Shown one piece after another: positions 44,685 through 55,586 of a stretch of DNA of 64,000 nucleotides (position 1 is its first letter; each line of letters begins with the position of its first letter). A program made the position numbers and the translations under genes. Below the pieces are notes generated by a model that did no database searches, had not been told where the DNA came from, and saw only the letters and a program-made list of their open reading frames with translations. The stretch comes from Streptomyces sp. HNM0574 (GTDB taxonomy: Bacteria; Actinomycetota; Actinomycetes; Streptomycetales; Streptomycetaceae): contig NZ_JAASAH010000017.1 in NCBI RefSeq assembly GCF_012726235.1, forward strand, positions 62,001 to 126,000. The letters run 5' to 3'.

Positions 44685-44731
44685 TGGGGTCCCCCCCCCC
44701 GCCCCCCACCCCCTCCCTCTGCCCCTCCCCC
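44685..44731 (-). repeat. Polypyrimidine/G-run tract with C10 homopolymer, G-quadruplex-like on minus strand
   Basis: Directly after the MurJ-family stop (TAA at 44732-44734), the minus strand carries runs of 5, 4, 3, 5, 6 and 10 G separated by one to four bases. That satisfies the usual G-quadruplex pattern. The tract lies between the MurJ-family and fumarylacetoacetase genes, both on the minus strand. The C10 run at 44691-44700 may also be of uncertain length because of sequencing. Confidence 0.6.
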
Positions 44732-46432
44732 TTACCGAAGCCCCGGGACGGCGCGGAGTTCGGTGATCCGCAGCAGCCGGGCGAGGAGCACGAACAGGAG
44801 CAGCATGGTGACGCCGCCCGCGGTCACGCCCAGTACGGGTGCCCACGTCTCCCAGCTCTTGTCTGCCGTCCAGCTCTCCGGTATCGCCGTGCCCGCGGCG
44901 GCGCGTGCCACGAGCCAGCCCGCTCCGGCGGCGGCCGCGGCGCAGGCGGTGAGCTTGCCGTAGGTGCGGCACAGCCGTTTGCCGTCGAGCCGGCCGGCGA
45001 GCTTCCGCCGCAGCAGCAGCGCCGTGACGAGCAGCCCGATCGCGTAACTGGCGCCGTACGCCGCGGCCATGCCCGTCACCGACCACCGGGCGGGCAGCAG
45101 CAGGTGGCAGCCGGTGGCGAGCAGGATGTTGGCGCCGCTGATCCACACGGCCATCCAGAACGGGGTGCGGGTGTCCTCAAAGGCGTAGAAGCCGCGCAGC
45201 AGCAGGTACTGGGCGGAGAAGGGGATCAGCCCGAGCCCGAACGCCTGGAGCATGTGGCCGAGTGGCTGGGCGGAGGCCGCGTCGGCGGTCCCGTGCGAGA
45301 AGAGCAGCTGTGCCGTCTGCGGCCCGAACGCGACGAAGAAGAACGCGGCCGGGACTATGACGACACCGCTCACCCGCAGGGCCCGCGAGAGGTCGGCGCG
45401 CAGGTCGTCCAGCCGGTGCTCGACGACGGCGCGGCTCATGCGCGGCAGCAGGGCGGTGATCAGCGAGACGGTGATGACGGACTGCGGCAGCATCCAGATC
45501 GTCTGTGCGTAGCTGTACGCGGTGAAGCCGACGCCGTCCTTCGGCAGGGCCTGGTCGGCGGCCGAGGCGTAGCGGGTGACGAGGGTGCTGGCGACGACGT
45601 TGGCGAGCACGAACAGCAGGGTCCAGCGTGCGGCGGTGACGCTCTTCCGCAGTCCTGTGCCCCGCCAGTCGAAGCGCGGCCGGAAGCGGAAGCCGGCGGC
45701 TCGCGTGTAGGGCACGAGGGCGAGGGCCTGTACGGCGAGGGCGCCCGTGGTGCCGAGGCCGAGCAGGGTCACCTGTGCCGGGGTGATGTCCGAGACGCTG
45801 TCGGGCACGGTCATCATGCCGAGGTAGATGCCGAACATGGTCAGCAGGACGATGTTGTTGAGCACCGGCGTCCACATCATGGCCCCGAACCGCTCCCGGG
45901 CGTTGAGCACTTGGCCGAGCATGCTGAACAGTCCGTAGAAGAAGATCTGCGGGAGCAGGAACCGGGCGAAGACGACGGTCAGTTCGAAGGCTTCGTGGTT
46001 CTCCGGGGTGTCCTGCTGGTAGAGGCTGACTATCTGGGGTGCCGCCCATACGGCGAGCGCCGTCCCCACGCCCAGGACGCACATCACGAGGGTCACGAGC
46101 CGCTGCTCGAACGCCCGCCCGCCGTCGGCGTGTTCGGCCCTGGCGCGGACGAGCTGCGGTACGAGGACGGAGTTCAGCGCGCCGCCGATGAGGAGGAAGT
46201 AGAGGCTCGTCGGAACGGTGTTGGCCTGGTTGTACGTCGTGGCGAGCAGGCCCGTGCCGAGGGCGGCGGCCTGCAGCACCGTCCGGAGCATGCCCGTCGC
46301 GCGGGAGACCACCGTTCCCGCTGCCATCAGGATCGATGAGCGGCGCAGGCCGCGGCCTGCGCTGTTGGGATCCGTGCTGTGGTCGTTCTCCGTCGGTGCG
46401 CCGTGCGTCGGTCGCGTTGTCCCCTCCGTCAT
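44732..46432 (-). CDS. murJ: MurJ/MviN-family lipid II flippase-like membrane protein
   Basis: 566 residues with about 14 transmembrane helices (MOP superfamily). SSILMAAGTVVSRATGMLRTVLQAAALG near the start, NQANTVPTSLYFLLIGGALNSVLVPQLVRA and LLRGFYAFEDTRTPFW are family segments, with the central Arg residues seen in MurJ. It should flip lipid II or a related lipid-linked substrate. ATG at 46432 is preceded six bases upstream by TACGTT (-10-like), so it is probably leaderless; the longer in-frame extension to 46969 overlaps the LysE gene and is rejected. Streptomyces usually also have a MurJ near oriC, so this may be a second copy. Confidence 0.85.
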   Translation of the reverse strand: MTEGTTRPTHGAPTENDHSTDPNSAGRGLRRSSILMAAGTVVSRATGMLRTVLQAAALGTGLLATTYNQANTVPTSLYFLLIGGALNSVLVPQLVRARAEHADGGRAFEQRLVTLVMCVLGVGTALAVWAAPQIVSLYQQDTPENHEAFELTVVFARFLLPQIFFYGLFSMLGQVLNARERFGAMMWTPVLNNIVLLTMFGIYLGMMTVPDSVSDITPAQVTLLGLGTTGALAVQALALVPYTRAAGFRFRPRFDWRGTGLRKSVTAARWTLLFVLANVVASTLVTRYASAADQALPKDGVGFTAYSYAQTIWMLPQSVITVSLITALLPRMSRAVVEHRLDDLRADLSRALRVSGVVIVPAAFFFVAFGPQTAQLLFSHGTADAASAQPLGHMLQAFGLGLIPFSAQYLLLRGFYAFEDTRTPFWMAVWISGANILLATGCHLLLPARWSVTGMAAAYGASYAIGLLVTALLLRRKLAGRLDGKRLCRTYGKLTACAAAAAGAGWLVARAAAGTAIPESWTADKSWETWAPVLGVTAGGVTMLLLFVLLARLLRITELRAVPGLR

Positions 46433-46483
46433 GCGGACAACGTACGGGGATTTCTGGGGAGGGGGAGAAGAGGAGTCTCTTGC

Positions 46484-46510
46484 TGTGGATAAGTGGCTGC
46501 CTGTGGATAA
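46484..46510. promoter_or_regulatory. Two perfect DnaA boxes (TGTGGATAA) 18 bp apart
   Basis: TGTGGATAA at 46484-46492 and 46502-46510, in the same orientation (TTATCCACA on the minus strand), inside the 118-bp divergent intergenic region between the MurJ-family and LysE genes. Their offset is under two DNA turns. They could place both promoters under DnaA control. There are no dnaA/dnaN neighbours, so this is not oriC. Confidence 0.6.
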
Positions 46511-46550
46511 CTCGGTGCTGCGGGGCCGGAGATGAGGCAGTCTGGGCGGC

Positions 46551-47216
46551 ATGTTGTCGATGTTGCTGACATTCCTCGGCGTCTCTCTCGTTCTGACGGC
46601 CATGCCCGGGCCCGACACCTTGCTCGTCGTCCGCAGTGGGCTGCGTGGCAGGGCGGAGGCGTTCGCGGTCGGTGCGGGTACGGCCGTGTCCGCGCTGGCC
46701 TGGGGTGTTGCCGCGGCGTTCGGTCTGGCCGTCGTTCTCCAGCAGTCGGCGGTGGCCTTCACCGTGGTGAAGATCGCGGGTGCCGCGTATCTGCTCTGGC
46801 TCGGGGCGCACACCCTGTGGAACGCCCGGCGGTCGGCCCGCGCCGCCCGGAAGCCGGACGGCGGGAGCGAGGCGGAGGCACCGGCGGAGCCGTCCGCGGG
46901 TGGTCCGGCGCCGGCGTCCGGTTCGGCGTGGTCCGGGCTGCGTACGGGGCTGATAGCGGGGATCCTCAACCCGAAGACGGGGCTGTTCTACGTCGCGGTT
47001 CTCCCGCAGGTGCTGCCGAAGGACGCGCCCGTCCTGTCCTCGACGCTGCTGTTCGCCGTCGTCGACGCCGCGGTCGTCGTCGCCTACATGGCGGTCCTCG
47101 CCTCGCTGGCGGCGCTGCTCCTGCCGTACCTGCGCCGTCCGAAGATCCTGCGTAACGCCGAACGCGTCACGGGCGTCTCGCTCATAGGTCTCGGCGCCCA
47201 CGCGGCCGTCGAATAG
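46551..47216 (+). CDS. LysE/RhtB-family amino-acid exporter
   Basis: 221 residues, about six transmembrane helices. The family N-terminus is LTAMPGPDTLLVVRSGLRGRAEAFAVGAG (conserved PGP), and the later GLIAGILNPKTGLFYVAVLPQ contains the conserved NPK. A cytoplasmic loop of about 30 residues (RKPDGGSEAEAPAEPSAGG) is longer than usual. These proteins export amino acids or related compounds. CAGTCT lies seven bases before the ATG, suggesting a leaderless transcript; the gene is divergent from the MurJ-family gene. Confidence 0.9.
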   Translation: MLSMLLTFLGVSLVLTAMPGPDTLLVVRSGLRGRAEAFAVGAGTAVSALAWGVAAAFGLAVVLQQSAVAFTVVKIAGAAYLLWLGAHTLWNARRSARAARKPDGGSEAEAPAEPSAGGPAPASGSAWSGLRTGLIAGILNPKTGLFYVAVLPQVLPKDAPVLSSTLLFAVVDAAVVVAYMAVLASLAALLLPYLRRPKILRNAERVTGVSLIGLGAHAAVE

Positions 47217-47873
47217 GGGGAGTTGGCGCCCCGTTCCGAAGGTTCGCGATTCAGGTGCACCCGGCCCCCTGGGCACGGGAGTGCCCCGGCGGCAGCGGCC
47301 ACTGCCCCGGGGCTGGTCACCCTCAACTACTGGAAGAGAGTCGATGACAGTTCGGGAATCTATCCGCTGTGCGGTGGGCGCACTACTGGTTCGGCTGTTT
47401 CCGCCCACAAGAAAGCGACGTGACCGGAAAGCAGCGCCCGGTCCCGCACCGGAACCGTCCGGCATCGTTCACCGGCCGTCGCGTCCTGTGGTCAGGCGCG
47501 TACGGAGCGGGGTGCGGCCCGGCGGTCCGGGCCGCCGGGACGTCCTGGTGCTCGGGCGGGAGCGGTGCGGCCGGTTCCGCGAGACGGGTGGTCATGCCGG
47601 TGGTGTGCGGCCTCCGCGCCGTGCGCTGCGGGCGAGGTATGTGCGGGGCGGGCGCTCCGTTCGCCGGGGCGGCGCGTCAACAGGGCTGTGGGGGAGGCGC
47701 GTTGGCGGGCTCCGGGCCGACGGCTTCGGCTCCGTCGCGGTGCGGTGCGTGCGGTGGCTCCGGTGGGGACGCTGGGGCGCGGGGTCTGTGCACCGGGCCG
47801 GCTCGTGACCGGGGCGGCTGGTGTGGCGGGAAGGGTGTGAAGGGTGTCGGTCGGGCGGCCTAGGGTGGCTGGC
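47217..47873 (+). other. 657-bp region without a supportable gene; one doubtful small ORF
   Basis: A frame from ATG 47344 to 47808 would give 154 residues (MTVRESIRCAVGALLVRLFP start) but it soon turns Arg/Gly-rich, its third codon positions are much less GC-biased than in neighbouring genes, and its ribosome site is poor. The recQ promoter lies at the right end. I see nothing else. Confidence 0.4.
47861..47866 (+). promoter_or_regulatory. Putative -10 box for leaderless recQ
   Basis: TAGGGT ends seven bases before the ATG at 47874. TGTGAA at 47836-47841 is a possible but widely spaced (19 bp) -35 element. Confidence 0.5.
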
Positions 47874-49960
<2,087 letters not shown>

Positions 49961-49964
<4 letters not shown>

Positions 49965-50356
49965 GCGGGTGCGTCGGGGATCCGGTAGCCGGGGACGGAG
50001 GGCCAGCGGACGGTGAGGACGACGGATTCCTCCTCGGCGTACCAGGAGTGGTCGGTGCCCTTGCCCCACACCACGTAGTCGCCCTGTGCGCACAGGAGCA
50101 CGCTGCGGCCGGGGAGTTCGACGCGGAAGCGGCCGCTGATCAGGACGAGCAGCGCGGTGCGTACCTCGCCGGTGGCCCACTGCGCGCGCTCGTCGCCGGG
50201 CGGGTGGACGCCCCATTTGATCTCGACGTCCTCGCTGTGCCGCGGGTCGCCGGCGTCCTTGAAGTGGCCCAGCAGCCAGCCGCGGTCCAGCGCCGCGTCG
50301 GCTCCCGCGTTGCCCACGTACACGCCGTCGCTCGGCCCGTCCACGTTCTGCTCCAT
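49961..50356 (-). CDS. Small cupin-domain protein
   Basis: 131 residues, one cupin barrel (about 35-115). Motif 1 is degenerate (WGVHPPGDERAQW); LISGRFRVELPG and DYVVWGKGTDHSWYAEEESV form the turns and motif 2, with a single clear metal-type His. It resembles small signal-like cupins that bind ligands rather than classic dioxygenases. No operon partner. Function unknown beyond the fold. Confidence 0.8.
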
Positions 50357-50430
50357 ACGGGGACGCTATCCGGGGCCGGTGGCAGTGGGCCGTGCGGGGG
50401 CCGGACGGCGCCGGCCCCCGCACGGCAGGG

Positions 50431-52455
50431 TCACCCCGCCGTGCGCGGGATGCGGCGCTGCCAGGTGCGGTGGAAGAACTCCTGGTCGCCCTCGCTGCAC
50501 AGCAGTTCGTTGTCGGTGATGAAGTCGGCGCCGTCGGTGGTGATCTCGGAGCGGACCCGTACGCGCGCGTCCCAGCCGAGGTCGGGGCGGTGCAGGCGGA
50601 TCGACCAGTCGGAGCGGGTGCGGGCGCTCAGCGGGTCGGACTCCTGGACGGTGTACGTCTCCAGCGCGTCCTCGGTGAACTCCAGGCCGTCCGGGTAGAT
50701 CCGGGTGCCGCCGTAGCGCGGGTCGACCTCCAGCTTCCAGGTGCCGGCGGCGACGTCCCGCACCACGAGCCGTTCGGGCCGCTGGTCGGGCACCTCCGGG
50801 TATTCGACGCCGAGCGGCTCCGCCTGCTCCGGCGCCTCGAAGGTGATCGGTGCCCGCTCCGCGTCGCCGGAGGTGTCGCGGACGGGGAACTCGACGCCGC
50901 TGGCGGCCGGTTCGACGCTCCAGCCGGCTTCGCTGCCGGGCTGCGGCCAGATCCACGGCCAGTACGCGGAGGACAGGGCGACGCGGATGCGGTGTCCGGC
51001 GGGGAAGGCGTGCCCGATGCCGTTGAGTTCGAAGGAGACGTCCTCGGTGGTGCCCGGTTCCCAGGTGTGGACGGTGTCGCGGCCGTGCCGCGCGGACAGG
51101 TTGAGCACGCCGCGGGTGACGAGGGTGGAGGAGCCGTCGGGCGCCACGTCGCAGATCCGGGCGATGACCTGGCCGCGCGGGACCTCGGAGGTGAGGCGCA
51201 GGGTGACGCGGGGGCGGCCGAGGATCTCCAGCCGGCCGGTGAGTTCGGGCAGGTCGAAGCAGACGGAGCGGCCGTCCTCCTCGCGCTGGTCGGGCGGCAG
51301 GTCGGAGTCGTTGCCGAAGGGGAAGTAGCGGCCCGCGTCGAGGCCGGTCTGCTGCGGCGAGCACACCCGGACGCGTTCGCCGGGGGCGCCGGGGAGGGTG
51401 TGCGGGGTCATGGTGACGGCGTCGGGCCAGTGGTCCTCGCCGACCCAGCGGCCGTCCAGTTCGGGGTAGACGGTGGCCGGCGGGTGGGATTCGCTGATCC
51501 AGGCGCGGAGCAGCGGCTCGTCCATGACGCCGGTGTCCTCGTCCTTGAGCCAGTGGTCCCACCAGCGCAGCGTCTCCTGCAGGAAGCCGATGGCGGGCCC
51601 GGGCGGCAGGCCGCGGTCGGGGTACTGGTGCGACCAGGGGCCGATCAGCGCGCGCACGGGGGCTGTGCTGTGCCGGGGGAGCTGTTCGACGAGGCGCAGC
51701 GCGGTGTCGCGGTACGGGTCGTGCCAGCCGCCGACGGCGAGGACGGGGGCGCGTACGGCGGAGTAGTCCTCGCAGACGCTGCCGTGCTTCCAGTAGTCGT
51801 CGCGGGTCTGGTGGTCCAGCCAGGTGTGGATGAACGGGTCGACGGCTTCGAGCCGGTCGCGCCACATGCCGCGCCAGGCGTCGCCGACCTGCGCCGGGTC
51901 CGGCGGGCGGGAGACGAAGGCGAGCATGGTGGACGCCCAGGCGTGCATGTCGACGGCGAGGACGGAGCCGCCCATGTAGTGCACGTCGTTGTCGTACCGG
52001 TCGTCGGCGGAGCAGACGGTGACGACGGCCTTCAGTGCCTCGGGGGCGCGGGCGGCGAGCTGGAGGCTGTTGAACCCGCCCCAGGAAATGCCGAACATGC
52101 CGACCTTCCCGGTCGACCAGGGCTGCGCGGCGAGCCAGGCGATGACGGCTTCGCCGTCGGCGAGTTCGGTCTCGTCGTACTCGTCGCCCGGCATGCCCTC
52201 GGAGTTGCCGTGCCCGCGGACGTCGACGCGGACGGAGGCGTAGCCGTGGCCCGCGTACCAGGGGTGGCGCTGGGCGTCGCGGGGTGCGGTCCAGTCGCTG
52301 AGCCGGTAGGGGAGGTACTCCAGCAGGACCGGGACGGGCGCTTGGGTGCGGGGCCGCCAGATCCGGGCGTAGAGCCGGGTGCCGTCGGGGAGGGGGATGC
52401 GGACGTCCTCGCGCAGCACTTCGTGCGGGAAGGACTCGGCGGTGCGGATGTGCAA
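50431..52455 (-). CDS. CocE/NonD-family (X-Pro dipeptidyl-peptidase-like) hydrolase
   Basis: 674 residues. The alpha/beta-hydrolase triad is visible: S124 in GISWGG, D246 in GGWHDPY, H276 in GPWSHQYPD. The C-terminal X-Pro dipeptidyl-peptidase jelly-roll domain covers about residues 330-560; the remaining part (to 674) is unassigned. Members act as esterases, amidases or acyl-peptide hydrolases. No signal peptide, so it is cytoplasmic. It lies 36 bp downstream of the POT peptide transporter gene on the same strand, so the two are probably an operon that imports and processes peptides (inference). Confidence 0.9.
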   Translation of the reverse strand: MHIRTAESFPHEVLREDVRIPLPDGTRLYARIWRPRTQAPVPVLLEYLPYRLSDWTAPRDAQRHPWYAGHGYASVRVDVRGHGNSEGMPGDEYDETELADGEAVIAWLAAQPWSTGKVGMFGISWGGFNSLQLAARAPEALKAVVTVCSADDRYDNDVHYMGGSVLAVDMHAWASTMLAFVSRPPDPAQVGDAWRGMWRDRLEAVDPFIHTWLDHQTRDDYWKHGSVCEDYSAVRAPVLAVGGWHDPYRDTALRLVEQLPRHSTAPVRALIGPWSHQYPDRGLPPGPAIGFLQETLRWWDHWLKDEDTGVMDEPLLRAWISESHPPATVYPELDGRWVGEDHWPDAVTMTPHTLPGAPGERVRVCSPQQTGLDAGRYFPFGNDSDLPPDQREEDGRSVCFDLPELTGRLEILGRPRVTLRLTSEVPRGQVIARICDVAPDGSSTLVTRGVLNLSARHGRDTVHTWEPGTTEDVSFELNGIGHAFPAGHRIRVALSSAYWPWIWPQPGSEAGWSVEPAASGVEFPVRDTSGDAERAPITFEAPEQAEPLGVEYPEVPDQRPERLVVRDVAAGTWKLEVDPRYGGTRIYPDGLEFTEDALETYTVQESDPLSARTRSDWSIRLHRPDLGWDARVRVRSEITTDGADFITDNELLCSEGDQEFFHRTWQRRIPRTAG

Positions 52456-52491
52456 GGAAACCTCTGCGTCTGCTCGTCGGGGGAGGGCGGC

Positions 52492-54066
52492 TCAGTGGAC
52501 GGGCGCCATGGTGCGGCGCAGCCAGGGCAGCGCCGCCATCACGGCGAGGCCGAAGACGACGGTGATGCCGCCGTTGAGGCCGAAGTAGACGGGGGCCGAC
52601 AGCTGGTCGTACAGCTTGACGGTCTGCGCCTGGATGCCGTTGGCGAGGGCCAGGGACAGCATCCACAGGGCCATGGTCTGGCTGGAGAACGCGGCGGGCG
52701 CGAGCTTCGTCGTGGCGGACATGCCGGTGGTCTGGAGGATGACGTCGCCGGAGCCGAGGAGGACGAAGGCGGCGACCATCCACCAGACGGCCATCTTCCA
52801 GTCGTCACCGGTGCGTCCGCTGGTGGCCCAGGCCATGACGAGGAAGGAGAGCCCGCCGAGGACGACACCGAGCGCGATCTTCCGCGAGGCGTGCGGCTGC
52901 CGCGTTCCGAGCTTGACCCACAGCGCGGCGATGACCGGCGCCGACAGCACCTCGACGACGCCGAGCACGGAGTTGTACCAGGTGGAGGGGAACTCCCAGC
53001 CGAAGACCTCGGTGTCGGCGTGATCGGCGGCCAGCAGCGTCATCGTCGAGTACGACTGGAACAGTACGAGGTTGAAGACGACGGAGGCGGCGAACAGCAC
53101 GATGTAGGGCCGCAGTCGGCCGCGTTCCTCGGAGCTGACGCGGGGGCTGCGGAACATCACCACGAAGTACGCGACGGGCGCGAGCACGGAGACGAACGAG
53201 GCCAGGTCGACGACCTTCGCCATGGACAGCCAGCCCGTTCCGCTGAGCAGCACGGCGACGAGGGCGAGGACGACGGCGCCCGCCACGATCAGCCAGACCG
53301 CGCGGCGCATCGCCGCGTGCGGCAGCGCGTACTCGGCGGCGTGCTTGCGGCCGGCGAGGTCGCGGCGGCCGAGCACGTACTGGATCAGGCCGAGGGTCAT
53401 GCCGACGGCGGCGGCGGAGAAGCCCCAGTGCCAGCCCTGTTTCTGGCCGAGCCAGCCGGCGACGAGCGGGCCGAGGAAGGCGCCGATGTTGATGCCCATG
53501 TAGTACAGCGCGAAGCCGGCGTCGCGCCGTTCGTCCTCGGTCGTGTAGAGCTTGCCGACCATCGAGGAGACGTTGGGCTTGAGCAGCCCCGTGCCGAGGA
53601 TGATCAGCCCGAGCCCGACCCAGGTCATGGCGGCGGTGGGCACGGCCATCGAGTAGTGGCCGCAGGCGATGAGGATGCCGCCGAGGAGGACGGCCCGGTA
53701 GGCGCCGAGGATGCGGTCGGCGAGCCAGCCGCCCGCGACGGAGACGAGGTAGACCAGCGTTCCGTACGCGGCGACGACGGAGGCGGCGGTGCCGGAGGCC
53801 ATGCCGAGCCCGTCGTTGGCGACGGTGTCGGAGAAGTACAGGACGAGGATCGCCTGCATCCCGAGGAACGAGAACCGTTCCCAGACCTCCAGGCCGCTCA
53901 GCGGCAGCAGGCCCCGAGGATGGCCGAGAAAGGACCGCTCGTCGTCCGCGGTGGCGGGCATACCGGAGCCGGAGGCAACCGGCGCGTCACTCGCCGTAGC
54001 TCCCTGCGGGGACCCCCGGCCGCCGTCGTCGTCGGACGAATGGCTTGAATTGGGCGGCGGGGCCAC
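52492..54066 (-). CDS. POT/PTR-family proton-dependent oligopeptide transporter
   Basis: 524 residues with 12-14 membrane helices. The family N-terminal segment GHPRGLLPLSGLEVWERFSFLGMQAILVLYF has the ExxERF-like E-W-E-R-F motif, and FALYYMGINIGAFLGPLVAGWLG is the PTR2 signature. It imports di- and tripeptides with protons. GTG at 54066 has GGAG six bases upstream and gives an N-terminal polar tail of about 55 residues; an in-frame extension further upstream would overlap the divergent polyprenyl synthase promoter. Confidence 0.9.
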   Translation of the reverse strand: MAPPPNSSHSSDDDGGRGSPQGATASDAPVASGSGMPATADDERSFLGHPRGLLPLSGLEVWERFSFLGMQAILVLYFSDTVANDGLGMASGTAASVVAAYGTLVYLVSVAGGWLADRILGAYRAVLLGGILIACGHYSMAVPTAAMTWVGLGLIILGTGLLKPNVSSMVGKLYTTEDERRDAGFALYYMGINIGAFLGPLVAGWLGQKQGWHWGFSAAAVGMTLGLIQYVLGRRDLAGRKHAAEYALPHAAMRRAVWLIVAGAVVLALVAVLLSGTGWLSMAKVVDLASFVSVLAPVAYFVVMFRSPRVSSEERGRLRPYIVLFAASVVFNLVLFQSYSTMTLLAADHADTEVFGWEFPSTWYNSVLGVVEVLSAPVIAALWVKLGTRQPHASRKIALGVVLGGLSFLVMAWATSGRTGDDWKMAVWWMVAAFVLLGSGDVILQTTGMSATTKLAPAAFSSQTMALWMLSLALANGIQAQTVKLYDQLSAPVYFGLNGGITVVFGLAVMAALPWLRRTMAPVH

Positions 54067-54333
54067 GAGCAACTCCAGGGGCGTCGGTGATTCGCGTGCC
54101 TCTGCTTCCCCGGCCGTGCACGGCAAACCACGTGGAGCGGGGTGACGTGCAACATACCGCGCGGGGGCGGAGGAAGGCCCGGATCCGGCGCCAGTCGGAC
54201 GTGCTGGACGGGCGCCGACGGTGATCACCGGGTGACCGGATACGCTGCCGGGAGATGGTGGCACTGAGTTATTGAGACACCGCACGATCACACTTGATCG
54301 TTCATTCATCGTACGCAGACAGGAGTACCCCTC

Positions 54334-55347
54334 GTGACCGTCGTCGGGCCCTTCGGACTGACCGTGCGGGACAGCGCTGTCGAAGCTGACGTCCAATCAG
54401 GGATGGCGGCCGTCGAAGAAGGTCTCTTCGAGGCCACCAAGAGCGATGTCCCGTTCATAACGGAGGCTGCCCAGCACCTCGTCCGCGCGGGCGGCAAGCG
54501 TTTCCGTCCGCTGCTGGTGCTGCTGGGCTCCCAGTTCGGCGACCCGCACGCGCCCGGAGTGGTGCCGGCCGCCGTCGTCGTCGAGCTGACGCACCTGGCG
54601 ACGCTGTACCACGACGACGTGATGGACGAGGCCGATGTGCGCCGCGGGGTCCCCAGCGCCAACGCCAACTGGGACAACTCGGTGGCCGTCCTCACCGGCG
54701 ACTTCCTCTTCTCCCGCGCCTCGCGGATACTGGCCGACCTCGGCCCCGAGGCCGTCCGCGTCCAGGCCGAGGCGTTCGAGCGGCTGGTCACCGGCCAGAT
54801 CCTGGAGACCGCGGGCCCCGGCGAGCACAGCGACCCCGTCGAGCACTACCTCGAGGTGATCGCGGGCAAGACCGGTTCGCTGATCGCGGTGGCCGGACGG
54901 TTCGGCGCGATAATGGCCGGCGCCGACGAGTCGGTCGTGGAGATCCTCACCCAGTACGGCGAGCGCATCGGCACCGCCTTCCAGCTCGCCGACGACGTCC
55001 TCGACGTCGCCAGCGACTCGCACGAGTCGGGCAAGACGCCCGGCACCGACCTGCGCGAGGGCATCCCCACCCTCCCCGTGCTGCACCTGCGGGCGCACGC
55101 CGCGTCCGAGGCGGGCACCGACGAGGACCGCGCCCTGTGCGAACTCCTCGAGGGCGACCTGTCCGACGACGGCCGGCACGCCGAGGCGCTGCGCAGGCTC
55201 CGAGCCCACTCCGCGCTGGAGAAGGCCCGCCGGGACACCGTCCGGTACGCGGAGGAGGCCCGCGCGATGCTCGGCCCGCTGCCCGACTGCGCCGCCAAGA
55301 CCGCGCTTTCGGAACTCTGCGACGCCGTCGTCCACCGCGCGGGCTGA
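54334..55347 (+). CDS. Long-chain trans-polyprenyl diphosphate synthase
   Basis: 337 residues. The first Asp-rich motif is DDVMD (D94, D95, D98), the second is DDVLD (D220, D221, D224), and the GGKRFRP substrate-binding segment is at 53-59. Small residues before the first motif (residues 89-90, AT) suit long products. It probably makes the nonaprenyl-type chain of menaquinone, given the mqn/men/nuo genes in the same window; that is inference. GTG at 54334 has AGGAG eight bases upstream. It is divergent from the peptide transporter. Confidence 0.92.
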   Translation: MTVVGPFGLTVRDSAVEADVQSGMAAVEEGLFEATKSDVPFITEAAQHLVRAGGKRFRPLLVLLGSQFGDPHAPGVVPAAVVVELTHLATLYHDDVMDEADVRRGVPSANANWDNSVAVLTGDFLFSRASRILADLGPEAVRVQAEAFERLVTGQILETAGPGEHSDPVEHYLEVIAGKTGSLIAVAGRFGAIMAGADESVVEILTQYGERIGTAFQLADDVLDVASDSHESGKTPGTDLREGIPTLPVLHLRAHAASEAGTDEDRALCELLEGDLSDDGRHAEALRRLRAHSALEKARRDTVRYAEEARAMLGPLPDCAAKTALSELCDAVVHRAG

Positions 55348-55586
55348 CCACCGGCCCCGCCCGGGTGCCCCTCAGGGTGCTCTCGGGGTCGGACGGGACC
55401 GTGTCATCCCCCAGGACTACGCGGAGTTGGCCCCAGCGGCTGACGACGCGTGCCCCGGAACCTGATGCCATGGACGCACACCGTCTCCCGCACACCCGGA
55501 CCGTTTCGGGGGCCGCCCGGGGACAATGGCGGCAGGGGATGGACGCGTGCGCAGTCCGACCGCCACCGACACGGAGGTAGGCACAG

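Noticed and set aside
46433..46550. Chromosomal replication origin suggested by the two DnaA boxes
   Set aside because: Only two boxes, no dnaA, dnaN, gyrB or AT-rich unwinding region around them.
46433..46969. N-terminal extension of the MurJ-family protein
   Set aside because: The extension overlaps most of the LysE gene and the divergent promoter with DnaA boxes, and the family core starts after 46432.
47344..47808. Small ORF starting MTVRESIRCAV between LysE and recQ genes
   Set aside because: Low third-position GC bias, Arg/Gly-rich later part and weak ribosome site; kept only as a doubtful note.
54067..54396. N-terminal extension of the POT transporter
   Set aside because: It would overlap the divergent polyprenyl synthase start; the GTG at 54066 has a good ribosome site and gives a normal length.
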